Part shown: piece by piece, positions 47,443 through 58,309 of the stretch
Position numbering within the stretch: the first letter of the stretch is position 1
Layout of the letters: the number at the start of each line of letters is the position of its first letter
Source: Spongilla lacustris
Lineage: Eukaryota > Porifera > Demospongiae > Spongillida > Spongillidae
NCBI GenBank assembly: GCA_949361645.1
Contig: OX442419.1
Location: 11,019,609-11,083,608, forward strand
Reading direction: 5' to 3'
Length of the DNA stretch: 64,000 nt
Program-made: the position numbers and the translations under genes
The notes under the pieces: model-generated
What the model was told of the DNA's origin: nothing
The model's database searches: none
The model's input: only the letters and a program-made list of their open reading frames with translations

Positions 47443-48407
47443 TTAATGAAGGTAATGTGTGTGTCACATATGGAGATGCACTCATCCTAATGACAGCTTG
47501 ACTATAAATGAGGTGGGAGGCAAAATTGTGTGTTATCTTTGTAATATAATATTTTATAAAAATTTACTATAGGTGTTACAGCAAGGTTGATGGGGGATCA
47601 AGACAGATATGGAGGCAGCAAGCCACATAGTTCTGCAGAATTTTAAGGGCATTCTCCATTTGAAGACCTGTTGAGGTATGCATAGGTCTCAATGGCCTGC
47701 CTGAGCATACTGCCCTTCCCACTATGTGTTCTGCTGTTAGCTGATATGGCTTTAATGTTCTGGATATAGTGTAAAGATGTTGGTCCAATATCAAGGTAAA
47801 TGAATGCTGCATTGAGTTGAGTGTATTAGTCATGTTTCTTTATCTACTCTGCATGTAGAGATGTGCGTCAGTGTCTTCTGTCAGTTGCAAAAATGGTGGT
47901 GTGACATTTGGTTCTGAGCCTCTACCAACACCAGAAAAAAATAGCAGCTGTACGGAACACCACCAAGATACAGCAGTGGGTCCTACAGCTACCAATCTGC
48001 CTCACTGCAAATGAGCAATCAGCTACCATGGGAGAGTCACTCGTAGGGGAGCTACCAGCGCCCATATACCTCATTTCTCCATACACCAGTCATTTGTCAA
48101 TTGGTACACAATGAAGCTACAAGCTGTAAATAAAGAAGAAAAAGGTAATGGTGACATTTACTGAGCCACTACCAACACCAGTTTAAAGAGCTTTGAAAGA
48201 AAGAACAAAAGCTTAATGGAACATCAGTAAGATACTGCATTCATCCGTTCGAAGTGACGTAAGTGTCTAGTAACAGGTGGGGAGAAGGAAGTGCCTGTAT
48301 ATGGGCTTGTAGAGTGTGTACCAGGTACATGTACAGCCATCACTTTGTAGATTGCATCCTATCAGTAAATGCATGTTTGTATTCATTGCTTCTTTGAACA
48401 TCTCAGG
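47443..48407. other. Left-arm repeat modules of the giant inverted repeat, no gene
   Basis: Contains a third copy of the block GTGTTACAGCAAGGTTGATGG (47,573) that also occurs near 45,660 and, inverted, near 54,760. It also contains AGCTACCAGCGCCCAT (48,050), matched near 54,395. Short open stretches only. Confidence 0.6.
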
Positions 48408-48700
48408 GGCGGATACAGGATTTCAGAAAAGGGGGGGGTTGTTATAATTAATAATAAGACGAGTGGAGGGGGGGGGGGTGCTGTCCACCTCCGGTCGATT
48501 CAACAAGCAGGGGGAGGGGGGGGGGTGCTGTCCGTCCGCTTTCAGCCAATTCAATGAGCGGGGGGGGGGGGGGGGGGGGGGGGGGGGTGCTGTCACGTAC
48601 AACTGCGAGCGAAAAAAAAAAGTGATTTTGGACAAAAGGGGGGGGGGGGGGTGTTCCAATCCCCCCCCCCCCCCCCCCCTGCATCTTATCTGATGATCAA
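48408..48700. repeat. CAGGGGCGGATACAGG end followed by long G and C runs
   Basis: CAGGGGCGGATACAGGATTT at 48,406 also occurs in part near 50,745 and, as CAGGGGCGTATCCAGGATTT, at 58,310, so it is a mobile-element end. Several poly-G runs and a terminal poly-C run (48,661-48,680) follow, separated by GGTGCTGTCC-type spacers. Confidence 0.7.
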
Positions 48701-49800
48701 ACATATATTTAGGTCTGCTGGTGTTGATATGGCTTCTGTTTACCTGAACTTACAAAAGCAATTTATTTACTCATGTATACATGTAACTTTACAGTGTTGC
48801 TGCAGTGTATGACACCATCAACACTTTTAAGATTTCATTTGAACACTTACTGTGTGCAGGTCACAAATAAAAGTAAAGGTATGATATAAATATGATGATA
48901 CGGTCCTGAAATTTTTGAGAGGCTTAGGTTGGCAATGCAATGTGATGATGGCATGTACTATGGAGATTGTTCAGTGGATTTAGGGACCAGACTTGGTGAT
49001 GGTTGTGTACAATGTAGGTGTGTGGAGTTAGTGATGGTGCATCACACTTTTCATGGATCAGATTTGTTGAAGCTTCCTCCAGAATGTAATAAATGGAGTG
49101 CTTATATTTGGTCCTTGATTGGAGTTCAGCTGACATGGCTGGTGGTGACTTGAAAAGGTTGGTGTTTTGCGACTCAGAACGGACTGTTGCAGTTGTTGTG
49201 TGTATTGGAGCAGGATAGTTAGTCTGTTTTTGCCGCAGAATGTGAATTTTTGCCTGCCCCCTGCTCAAGCCTGTGTATGCCTATGGTGTCATGATTTCAG
49301 ACATTGGTAGTAGGCTCTGGAAGTAGTTGCTGTGTTGTGTTGTATAGTGTGCATCATGTGACACTGACACCAATTGGGTCTGGGGGAGTAGCAGTAACAA
49401 TGTAATATTAATTTATGACGCAATAATACATTGCACTCTCAAGAAAGAGTGACTGAACTTTCCCTGGATGACAACTGTGCATTAAAGGGCTAGCACCATA
49501 CTCTCAGATCAGTGAACACGATGGGCTAAACAAGCGTATGGCAACAGATTTTAGCCCCCTATTTAAAATGTCTTTACCTTGGTTTTAGACACGTGTCCCA
49601 GCCTTCGATACGCACGCATGAATCGATTAAGCTACCAGGCTCTCCTCTTTCTCAGTCTCATACCCAGACCCAAATGTACGTAACAATGATCATCGTTTGC
49701 ACAGTCTTGCATGGGCTGTTTCCGCATAGCGGTGATGTATCCATCCGCTGCTGCGAACGGGTTTGGGGCCGAGACTAATAATCGGGTATGAACAAAAATT
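48701..49800. other. Left-arm repeat modules continued, no gene
   Basis: Includes a single copy of the 48-bp unit (GGTTGTGTACAATGTAGGTG, 48,998-49,020) that is expanded about six-fold in the other arm, and blocks paired with 52.1-52.3 and 53.7-54.0 kb. Open stretches of 60-110 codons are not conserved between arms. Confidence 0.5.
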
Positions 49801-49807
49801 AATGAAA

Positions 49808-50570
49808 CAAGTAAATAAAAAACATTCTCTATGAGAAAGTTGGTGGCATATAGGATTTGAAGGCAATAGTGGTGTAAAAAGGAAGGAAACAAGGGTCTAA
49901 TAATAAGGGAAAATGAATAGTCCTATATTTAACACACGAACAACATACTATATCCTAAGTTACGCACGAATGTTAATACTATTATTATTAACAAAGTAAT
50001 TAATATTGGTTATATAAATTTGTATATATATACAAATAATAACACACTAAATAATAACTAATTAATAAAACAAGATGTTATTTAATTAAAGTCAGTAGGG
50101 ACCACATTCCTAGCCAGTATGGCCCTTGCTATGGCTCTAACCAGGGTGATATTTAGCCTTCCAAACATGTCACTGATCACCCTGGCTTTACGAAATGAAG
50201 AAGAGCCAAAGGCCAAGCGTGTGGCCAGTAGAGCAAAGGTTCCTCTTGCTTCCTCACCCCATATATATACAAGTAAATAAAAAACATTCTCCATGAGAAA
50301 GTTGATGGCATATAGGATTTGAAGGCAATAGTGGTGTAAAAAGAGGGTCTAATAATAAGGGAAAATGGAATAGTCCTATATTTAGCACATTTCTACATGT
50401 ATAGGATGTAGTATGTTGTTCGTGTGCTAAATATAGGACTATTCCATTTTCCCTTATTATAAGACCCTTGTTTCCTTCCTTTTTACACCACTATTGCCTT
50501 CAAATCCTATATGCCATCAACTTTCTCATGGAGAATGTTTTTTATTTACTTGTTTCATTGATTTTTGTTC
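49808..50570. repeat. Triplicated 150-bp block at the centre of the giant inverted repeat
   Basis: TAAATAAAAAACATTCTC followed by a TGGCATATAGGATTTGAAGG box occurs at 49,812, again at 50,276 (same orientation) and inverted at 50,490-50,560. The last two form a hairpin around about 50,400. A retrotransposon fragment lies between the first two copies. Confidence 0.9.
50082..50275 (-). pseudogene. C-terminal tail of the 36-kb RT family
   Basis: The minus strand reads YIWGEEARGTFALLATRLAF and MFGRLNITLVRAIARAIL, then a stop. This matches the tail of the ORF ending at 37,694 (YGAWGKEALE..LASRLA, LYGRLNLHLVRANAIAIL) position by position. Only about 60 codons survive. Confidence 0.85.
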
Positions 50571-51317
50571 ATACCCGATTATGTGCCGTAACATGTTAAG
50601 TAATCGATCTTTACATGAGAGGGAGGAGTTTGACCTCTACTACGGTACTACCTATTGAAATGGCGGCAACGTTGACGTCCTATGCGGGACAAAACGATCA
50701 AACTCAAAAATTACTGTTAGCAACTAAAGCCATGATACGAAGACAGGGGCGGATACAGTAATAATTGAATGGTGCGCGCGCGTGGGAGGGGATGTGCTAG
50801 TCGCGTACCTAGACCCAAATTTACGTAACGATGATAATTTTGCAATAGTCTTACTGTTAGCATTCTTTTTTGTGTCTTTCTTTGAACGTTATTCTTATTA
50901 TTTATATTAACTGTATGGCCACGTCACAGAGGAGTAGTTCTGTACGCCGGAGTCAAATCAAAATCGCGAGCTTGACGTTAATTACATTCCAACGACATTC
51001 CAAACTAGAAAGCGGTAGTTTCGTACCCAGACCCAAGTGTGCAAACGATGATCATTGTTACGTACATTTAGGTCTGGGTACGAGACCTAAATGTACAGCC
51101 TGCTTAATCGCATGCGTGCGCATTGAAGGCTGTGATATCTGGACATGTGTCTAGCTAAAACACATCTGTAGCCATACGCTTGTTCAGCCCATCGCGTTCA
51201 CCGATACCCTTCTCTCAAATAGTCCATAGATAGTCATACAACGTTAAAGGATACACAAATTAAATGCTAATAATGATAATTGTACACATGTATTGTTTCC
51301 GAATAAAAGTCACCTCT
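50571..51317. other. Foldback pieces, no gene
   Basis: Holds the palindrome 51,018-51,086 (CGTACCCAGACC and complement) and the inner inverted-repeat arm matching 49,490-49,640. No supported coding sequence. Confidence 0.5.
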
Positions 51318-51746
51318 TCCTGGACCGCGGCGCTCACCTCTTCCTCCTCCACCGCGGCGCCCACCTCTTCCTCCTCCACCGCGGCGCCCATCCACCGCGA
51401 TGCCCACCTCCACCGCGGCGCCCACCTCTTCCACCTAGGGGCCTATGGCCACCTCTTCCACCATCTCCGCCACGTGCACGATCATCTCTTTCACCACGGC
51501 CGCCTTCTGCACCACGGCCGCCTTCTGCACCCCCGCCGCCTTCTGCACCACGGCCGCCTTCTGCACCCCCGCCGCCTTCTGCACCTCCGCCGCCTTCTGC
51601 ACCTCCGCCGCCTTCTGCACCCCCGCCGCCTTCTGCACCACGGCCGCCTTCTGCACCTCCGCCGCCTTCTGCACCTCCGCCGCCTTCCCGCCGCCCTCCT
51701 CGTCCACCTCCATGAGCTGCCTTACTTCGTGTACACTCAATTCCAT
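51318..51746 (-). CDS. GC-rich 18-bp repeat with a possible small repeat protein
   Basis: About 430 bp of GC-rich repeats. On the minus strand an ATG at 51,746 opens 103 codons: MELSVHEVRQLMEVDEE, then eleven 6-residue units of the type QKAAEV/QKAAVV/QKAAGV, then a Val/Glu tail ending near 51,435. A TATA box (TATATAA, minus strand, 51,781-51,787) sits about 35 bp before the ATG. The neighbouring minus frame is Gly/Arg-rich (GGGGAEGG, GGRGGRR). Either could be a real small gene, an RGG-type exon or pure repeat drift. I do not recognise a family. Confidence 0.3.
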
Positions 51747-51780
51747 GCCGAAATGATGTGAGCGTGGCGTAAGGAATTGC

Positions 51781-51787
51781 TTATATA
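51781..51787 (-). promoter_or_regulatory. TATA-box-like TATATAA
   Basis: Minus-strand TATATAA about 35 bp upstream of the ATG at 51,746. Suggestive spacing only; AT-rich matches are common in this window. Confidence 0.25.
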
Positions 51788-51789
51788 GG

Positions 51790-53380
51790 CCTCACGAAGC
51801 TGAGAGGCTGGGCTTGATTCTTTTAAATTGCTTGTGACAAATAATCTAGTTCGCTATAAAGGTTGGACTTTATCTTTGAAGTAGGATTGATAACATACTT
51901 TGCTAAGAAAAGGCTGGACTTAACCTTCTTTGAAGTGGAAAATAGGGAGTTTCTAATGGTCACAGATAGGATGCAGTTGTCATCCCAGGAAGGTTAACTC
52001 TGTGACATGTTTTTTTTTAATGTGCAATGTATACTATTATCGCGTCATTAATAAATAATTACTTACTGCTACTCACCCCCCAGACCCAATTGGTGCCAGT
52101 GTCACATGATGCACACCATGACTACAACACAACACAGCAATTACTTCCAAAGCCTACTACCAATGTGCAATCCTGACACCATAGGCATACACAGGCTTGA
52201 GCAGGGGGCAGGCCAAAATCCACAGACTGTGGCAAACACGTACTACTATCCTGCTCCAATACACACAACAAGTACAAAAGTCCGTTCTGAGTGGCAAAAC
52301 CCCAATCACCACCAGCCATGTCAGCTGAACTCCAATCAAGGACCAAATGCAAGCAGCACTCCATTTATTACTGCTTGATCCCCCATTCACCTTGCTGTAA
52401 CACCTATAGTAAAAATATTATATTGTATGACCACAATGATAACACACAATTTAGCCTCCCACCTCATTTATAGTTTAAAATGTTCTGAGCTATCATTAGT
52501 ATGAATGCATCTCCATATGTGATCCCAGCATAAATTCAAACACCACATTTAACACCATCACCAAGACAAAAATGGTGAACTTTGACATCTGACATCCGAC
52601 AAGTGCTATATGCATGCACCATCACCAAATCCAAACACCCCACCCCATCTCTTAACAATCTCCAATTTACACACTATACCTTCATTAAACTGCCATTGCA
52701 TTGCCAAACTAATCCTCTTTCCAATTTCAGGACAAGCACCACACACTTATCGTTCACTTTTGTAGCACCACTGGAGGACCATATCAATCTTCTCCATACA
52801 TGTAGATGCACTCTTCTATACGTGGAGTACACCAGTCAAATAGCGTATCATGATTTTTATATCCATACCTTTGTTTTCCTTTCCAAAGTTACACATGTGA
52901 CCTGCACAGCTAGGAAGCATTCTAACAGAATGGAAGAATCAAGTCTTGGAGGTGTTGACAAAGTCATACACATAGCAACACCACTACAGGAGAAAATGTA
53001 CTAGGTAATACACTTACCACTTGTTACACAAGCAGACTCCAATACAAGCAGGACAGCATGCTTGGTAAACAGAAGTCATATTCAGTCACCGCAGTGCACC
53101 TTTCTATTTCTACAAGCTGTGCATGGCTCTTAAGCCTTCGTTTACGCTTATGTGGCATTGCAACATCAACCCATTTCACAGTCTCTGATTTCTCAGTGAG
53201 ATGGTCACCAAGCAGTATAGGTCACTGGCCTCATAGAGACCGCACTACTCTGGAACGTAAGGACCTGCTTCCAGAGCCTACTACCAATGTCTGAAATCCT
53301 GATGTCATAGGCATATACACAGGCTTGTGCAGGGGGCTGGCAAAAATCCACATACTGTGGCAAAAACATACTAACTATCC
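51790..53380. other. Right-arm repeat modules, no gene
   Basis: Blocks complementary to the left arm: 52,080-52,260 pairs with 49,190-49,390, and 52,680-52,900 pairs with 45,990-46,195. The latter contains the empty site AAACTGCCATTGCATTGCC for the hAT-like element. Confidence 0.6.
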
Positions 53381-53384
53381 TGCT

Positions 53385-53680
53385 CTCCACATACCTACAT
53401 TGTACACAACCATCACCAAGTCTGGTCCCTAACTCCACATACCTACATTGTACACAACCATCACCAAATCTGGTCCCTAACTCCACATACCTACATTGTA
53501 CACAACCATCACCAAGTCTGGTCCCTAACTCCACATACCTACATTGTACACAACCATCACCAAGTCTGGTCCCTAACTCCACATACCTACATTGTACACA
53601 ACCCTCACCAAGTCTGGTCCCTTAACTCCACATACCTACATTGTACACAACCATCACCAAGTCTGGTCCCTAACTCCACT
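53385..53680. repeat. 48-bp minisatellite (about 6 units)
   Basis: Units read CTCCACATACCTACATTGTA, then CACAACCATCACCAAGTCTG. The period is a multiple of 3, so a minus-strand frame with a 16-residue repeat (ELGTRLGDGCVQCRYV) stays open; one unit with an extra T breaks it. Only one unit is present in the left arm. Confidence 0.95.
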
Positions 53681-55420
53681 GAACAATCTCCACAGTACAT
53701 GCCATCATCACATTGCATTGCCAACCTAAACATCTCAAAAATTTCAGGACCAACATCATTCAAACACTACTGTCATCCTCCTATATATGTAGAGTACACC
53801 AGTGAAATAGTGAATCATCATATTTATATCATACCTTTACTTTTAGTTGTGACCTGCACACAGTAAGTGTTCAAATGAAATCTTAGAAGTGTTGATGGAG
53901 TCATACACTGCAGCAACACTGTTAAGTTACATGTATGCATGAGCAAATAAATTGCTTTTGTTGAGTGCAGATACCTAAGTTCAGGTAAACAGAAGCCATA
54001 TCAACACCAGCAGACCTACATACGTGTTTGGTGATCAGATAAGATGTTCAAAGAAGCAATGAATACAAACATGCTTTTACTAATAGGATGCAATCTACAA
54101 AGTGATGACTGTACATGTACCTGGTACACACTCTACAAGCCCATATACAGGCACTTTCTTCTCCCCACCTGTTACAAAGACACTTACGTCACTTTGAAGG
54201 GATGAATGCAGTATCTTACTGATGTTCCATTAAGCTTTTTCCCTTCCTTTCAAAGCTCTTTAACGTGGTGTTGGTAGAGGCTCAGTAAATGTCACCTGTA
54301 CACCACCATTACCTTTTATTTTTTACAGCTTGTAGCTTCATTGTGTACCAATTGACAAATGACTGGTGTATGGAGAAGTGAGGTAAAATGGGCGCTGGTA
54401 GCTCCCCTAAGAGTGACACAGCTAGGAAGCATTCTAAATTGTTAAAACAGCATGGAAGAATCAAATCTTGGAGGTGTTGACAAAGTCATACATACAGGAT
54501 AAAATGTACTAGGCAATACACTTACCACAAGCAGACTCCAATACAAGCAGGACAGCATGCTTGGTAAACAGAAGCCATATTCAGTCACGCAGTGCACTTC
54601 AAAGAAACAATGAATAAAATTATGCAGGCAGAACACAATAGTGGGAAGGGCTAAACTTCATGGCAAGCTCAGGCAGGCCATTGACACCTATGCATACCTG
54701 GAGAATGCCCTTAGACTTCTGCAGAACTGCGTGGCTTGCTGACCCTTGATCCCCCATCAACCTTGCTGTAACACCTATTATATCGTATGACCACAATGAT
54801 AGAACCACACATATCTGAGCTGTCAGTAGGATGACAGCCTTGCCCCACACAACAGCTCTTCTGAAGAATGTGCAGGATGGAGGGATGAGGTTGCCCAGGT
54901 AATATGGGCACTATGTCCATGGTGACTGGCAGCTGTGGGACCCACTGCTGTTTCATGCTTATGTTCCATACAGCTGCTTTTCAAATGAAGAACTCTTTAA
55001 CCTGGTGTTGGCAGAGGCTCAGAAACAAATGTAAAAAATGTCACACTTGTACACCACCATGCATTACCTTTTTTACAAAACCAATGTTTGTATAGAGCCA
55101 TTCCAATGACTGGTGTATACACATATATACCATAAACAGAATCTGTGACCAGTGCCTCACTCAGCAATAGAATCAATGTTTAATTGGCCGATCACATTAT
55201 CATCTGGACAAGTTAGTACATTGGTCACCTGAACACAGAACAAATCAGACACATTACACACAAGGTATGTGATCTATCGGTCAGGATCACGTGGATACAC
55301 AAGGGTCAATTGTACGCATCACCAAACCATTAAACACAAGCAGTTACCGGTTCCCAGTTACCTATACACATGCGTACATCTAAATAAAAATACTTATTGT
55401 ATCACTCAGTCGAATTCGAA
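53681..55420. other. Right-arm repeat modules and degenerate exon-like blocks, no gene
   Basis: Inverted relatives of 45.5-46.0, 47.6-48.3 and 48.7-49.0 kb. Blocks such as GCTTCTGTTTACCAAGCATG (minus strand near 54,570, plus strand near 45,880) recur with splice-like borders but without a shared open frame. Confidence 0.5.
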
Positions 55421-55425
55421 CTTAC

Positions 55426-55844
55426 CTTTGGAGTTTATTGGTAGATGTGCATTTGCCTCGTGCAGCATGTTGATCTGTCGGTAGTTCTTGCGATCGCATT
55501 CTTTTCACTGAAGGTGAAGCGATGATATCGTCCAGATGTTCTGCAGTATTAATAACCGCTGAATTTTCATTGTACCGTTGCCTCTTGCGATATTTTTCCC
55601 TCTCAGCCGTTTGTTTTGGCTCCGGGTTGTTGTGATATTTTTCCCATTCAGCGGTTTGCTTTCGATCGGAGTTCTGGTGATATCGTTCTTCCTCAGCGGT
55701 TAGTTTTGGCTCGGGGTTCAGATGATATCGTTCTCGAGCTTTTTCTTTGCTCTCTTCAGACGATCGCTCTTTCAGTATTTCCTCTCGCTTTTGGAGGTAT
55801 TCCGCTCGACGTTTAGCTCTAGCTTTATACTGACGTGAAGGCAT
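55426..55844 (-). CDS. Arg/Lys-rich N-terminal exon, right-arm copy, intact
   Basis: ATG at 55,844 (context GTCAAAATG) opens MPSRQYKARAKRRAEYLQKR, then four roughly 15-residue repeats of the type RYHLNPEPKLTAEE, KYHNNPEPKQTAER, then a Ser/Thr linker (SPSVKRMRSQELPTDQHAA) and ends at a good donor CTCCAAAG/GTAAGT (55,425). No catalytic domain is in this exon; downstream exons were not found. It is strongly basic with predicted long helices, so nucleic-acid binding is plausible. Homologues at 44,983 (frameshifted) and 34,779 (broken) show a small repeated family, probably belonging to a mobile element. The family name is not known to me. Confidence 0.5.
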
Positions 55845-55949
55845 TTTGACAAAAACAACTTCACTAACAAAAGCTAATGATATAAACTACGAATTGGAAC
55901 ACCTATGAAATTGTACTTCTATTTAAAGCTCAACTATAATTATTTGCAC

Positions 55950-56030
55950 GTTGGTCTCGTTCCCAGACGCTATACGACGAGCCATTTGTGGTAAACATTG
56001 CGTCATATTGGTCTGGGAACGAGACACATG
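55950..56030. mobile_element. Short palindromic MITE-like element
   Basis: GTCTCGTTCCCAGACGC on the left and GTCTGGGAACGAGAC on the right form an 80-bp foldback. Same type as 44,173-44,291 and 51,018-51,086. Confidence 0.75.
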
Positions 56031-56596
56031 GCCGTCTGTATTGAAACACACTATTTCTAGCCAGGGCTACTGTAACAAGCGATTCCCATGAACATACTCA
56101 CTAATACGGATATAACTTGAAATTCTGAACCTACTGATACCATTGGCGTTCTTTCAAACGGCTCCCGTGTTGAGTTGCTTTCCCAGTAAAGTTATCAACA
56201 TTGGTATTTCCGTTATCAGTTCAAGGCCCAATACGATTCACGGGTATCCAATCCGCAAAGAATCTACCTCTTGAAATTCTATACATATTGGCACCATTCG
56301 CGTCCTTTGAAACGGTTTTTATCTCGAGTTCTTTACAAATAAAGGAAGAAGAAAACAATGGCTCTGTTCCGTCTGGGGACGAGGAAAAACAGGATCCCGT
56401 TTGTTCTCTTGAACCACACGGTTTTGAAACATCAAACAAACATCAAACGGCTCTCTTTCGACTTCTTGTTCGATAACAACAACAAGCAAAGCGATCTGAT
56501 TCATAGACATCCCGTTCGAAGCGAGTCCCGTTTTTTAAATGATATTCATAATCGGGGTGAAATCCTATATGAGAGTTACTAACGTAACTCTCGATA

Positions 56597-58305
56597 TGGG
56601 ACAGTTTCCACGAAAATTGCTCTTCGTTTATATATATATAATGTTATAAAAATGCTTCTCTTTTGAATCGCTATATCTTCAGAACGGTTAAAGCTATCAA
56701 CTTCTTATTGTCAACACTTCATACTACACCATTTCTCTATGGTAAAAAACATTTTGGGGTCTTGCACTTTCTCCGTGCCTGTATTGCAACGTCCGATACC
56801 CCTGTGGGTTCAAACCTGCCATAACTTTCTGTAGGAGTAATCAAATCGCTTCAAATTCGGTTTGTAGGTAGAGAGGTCGTATACCTATCAATTTGTTCTG
56901 TTCGTTAATTTTTATGTCATCCGTTACGGAGATACAGCGGCGCAAAGTTGGTACAAGTTTCCCGTGCGTGACCCGCTTCCATGCACCAAAACATGAATAT
57001 GCAACTACTTCCTGTGGGCTGACACTTGGATAACTTATAGCCACACCTACTCTGCGCTGGATACGTGAATCCATCTCCCGGTCGGACTCACATGCAGTTG
57101 TTAATTTATACTATTTGATCCCTATTTCGTTATCTTCTGCGTACATAAACTTTATGTCGCCGTCACCTGAAGACAAGGTCATAAGAGTTTCAATCGGCGG
57201 ACGTGAAGTTTGAGCGGTGCGAATACGACGATCGTGAGAAAGGTTACTAGATCTATGCTAGTACAGAGACGACGGTGGTCCCATTTACACCCTGCACTTG
57301 TGTCTGTTGTGGGATAAAATCCATGGTCCCCTTTACAACCTCTGTTGTGGGATCAAATCCATGGTCCATTTACATCCTCTGTTGTGGGATCAAATCCATG
57401 GTCCATTTACATGTACATCCTCACTACACCAAATTTATATGTTTCAGTTAGATTGGAAACGTAAGGAAATACGGTGTTGATTGTCTTGGGAAATTTCCTT
57501 TGTATTTCCTTATCACGGAAAGATACCAAAACATGCAGTAAATTCAGTTGACTGGTTACTTCAATTCACTACTGCAATTCACTGTCACACATGACATATT
57601 ACAAGTGAAGCGTTTCGTGTTCGCGCCAACCAAATCTATCATAACAAATTTACAACTGGCCTTGTTTCTTATATATATTCGATTTGTATGCGAAAAGACA
57701 GTCATAAATACATGTAATGGAGTCGCGCAACGTTACTCCTCAAATTGCTACAATGCATGTAGCCAGAAAGCTGGATTACATGTTACACTTAATTTACAAT
57801 TCATAGACATCGCTATCACGTGCACGTAAGTAATAGTACCGCCTAAGGATGCGAACTGGATTTGAACTACTGATCAGTAGTTGCTGAGTCTGCGACCTTC
57901 GCGACCAAACACGAAGGTAGGGCCACGCGGCCCACGCCCAACATGATTTAAACAGCAGGACACGCCACAAGGATTAGCCGATACAACTAGAGGTATGATA
58001 ATAAATGGTAGAGCTACTAGAGGTTACGCTACTAATACTGTGTGGTCCTGTGGATCGATTGGTTTGGGTAGAGGTTGCACAAACTGAAAAGTTAAGTTAC
58101 ATTCATTCTATGTACTTATGTGTTATTATATGTACATGTGTAACTGCTAGTGCATCATGCGATGCATGTATACATACATGTACATGTACATATGGGGTAG
58201 CTGCTGCTGTGTGGGTGTTTGGGGTGAGGTTAGGTGTGTGTGGGGAAGAGAGGTTACTGTGTGGGAAAGAGTTTTGTCTGAGGGTGTGTGGGGATGAGAT
58301 TACTG
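56597..58305. other. No supported gene; small tandem repeat at 57,298-57,420
   Basis: Three units of about 37 bp with TGTTGTGGGATCAAATCCAT at 57,306-57,405. Bases 56,690-56,930 belong to a dispersed repeat also seen at 39,985-40,150. A tRNA B-box-like AGTTCAAATCC (minus strand, about 57,856-57,866) lacks a matching acceptor stem. Confidence 0.5.
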
Positions 58306-58309
58306 TGCA

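Larger units (their letters stand above)
44296..56596. repeat. Giant imperfect inverted repeat, 12.3 kb, centre about 50.4 kb
   Basis: The ends are ATCGAGAGTTACGTTAGTAA at 44,297 and its complement ending at 56,595. Outer blocks 44,296-44,760 and 56,130-56,596, the exon blocks at 45.0-45.4 and 55.4-55.8 kb, and inner blocks 49,490-49,640 and 51,105-51,215 all pair around about 50.4 kb. Middle blocks are shifted (45,990-46,195 pairs with 52,680-52,900; 48,270-48,990 with 53,660-54,180; 49,190-49,390 with 52,080-52,260), so the arms have been rearranged and filled by insertions. The arms differ at many positions, so this is not a simple assembly mirror. Confidence 0.8.

Noticed and set aside
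51293..51761. Plus-strand Pro- or His/Leu/Arg-rich frames over the GC-rich repeat
   Set aside because: Every frame is open across the 18-bp repeat. Only the minus strand has a promoter-like element, so I kept that one as a weak candidate.
57840..57910. Possible minus-strand tRNA or tRNA-derived SINE head (B-box-like AGTTCAAATCC)
   Set aside because: No matching acceptor stem or anticodon arm could be drawn. The central ACTACTGATCAGTAGT palindrome explains part of the pattern.
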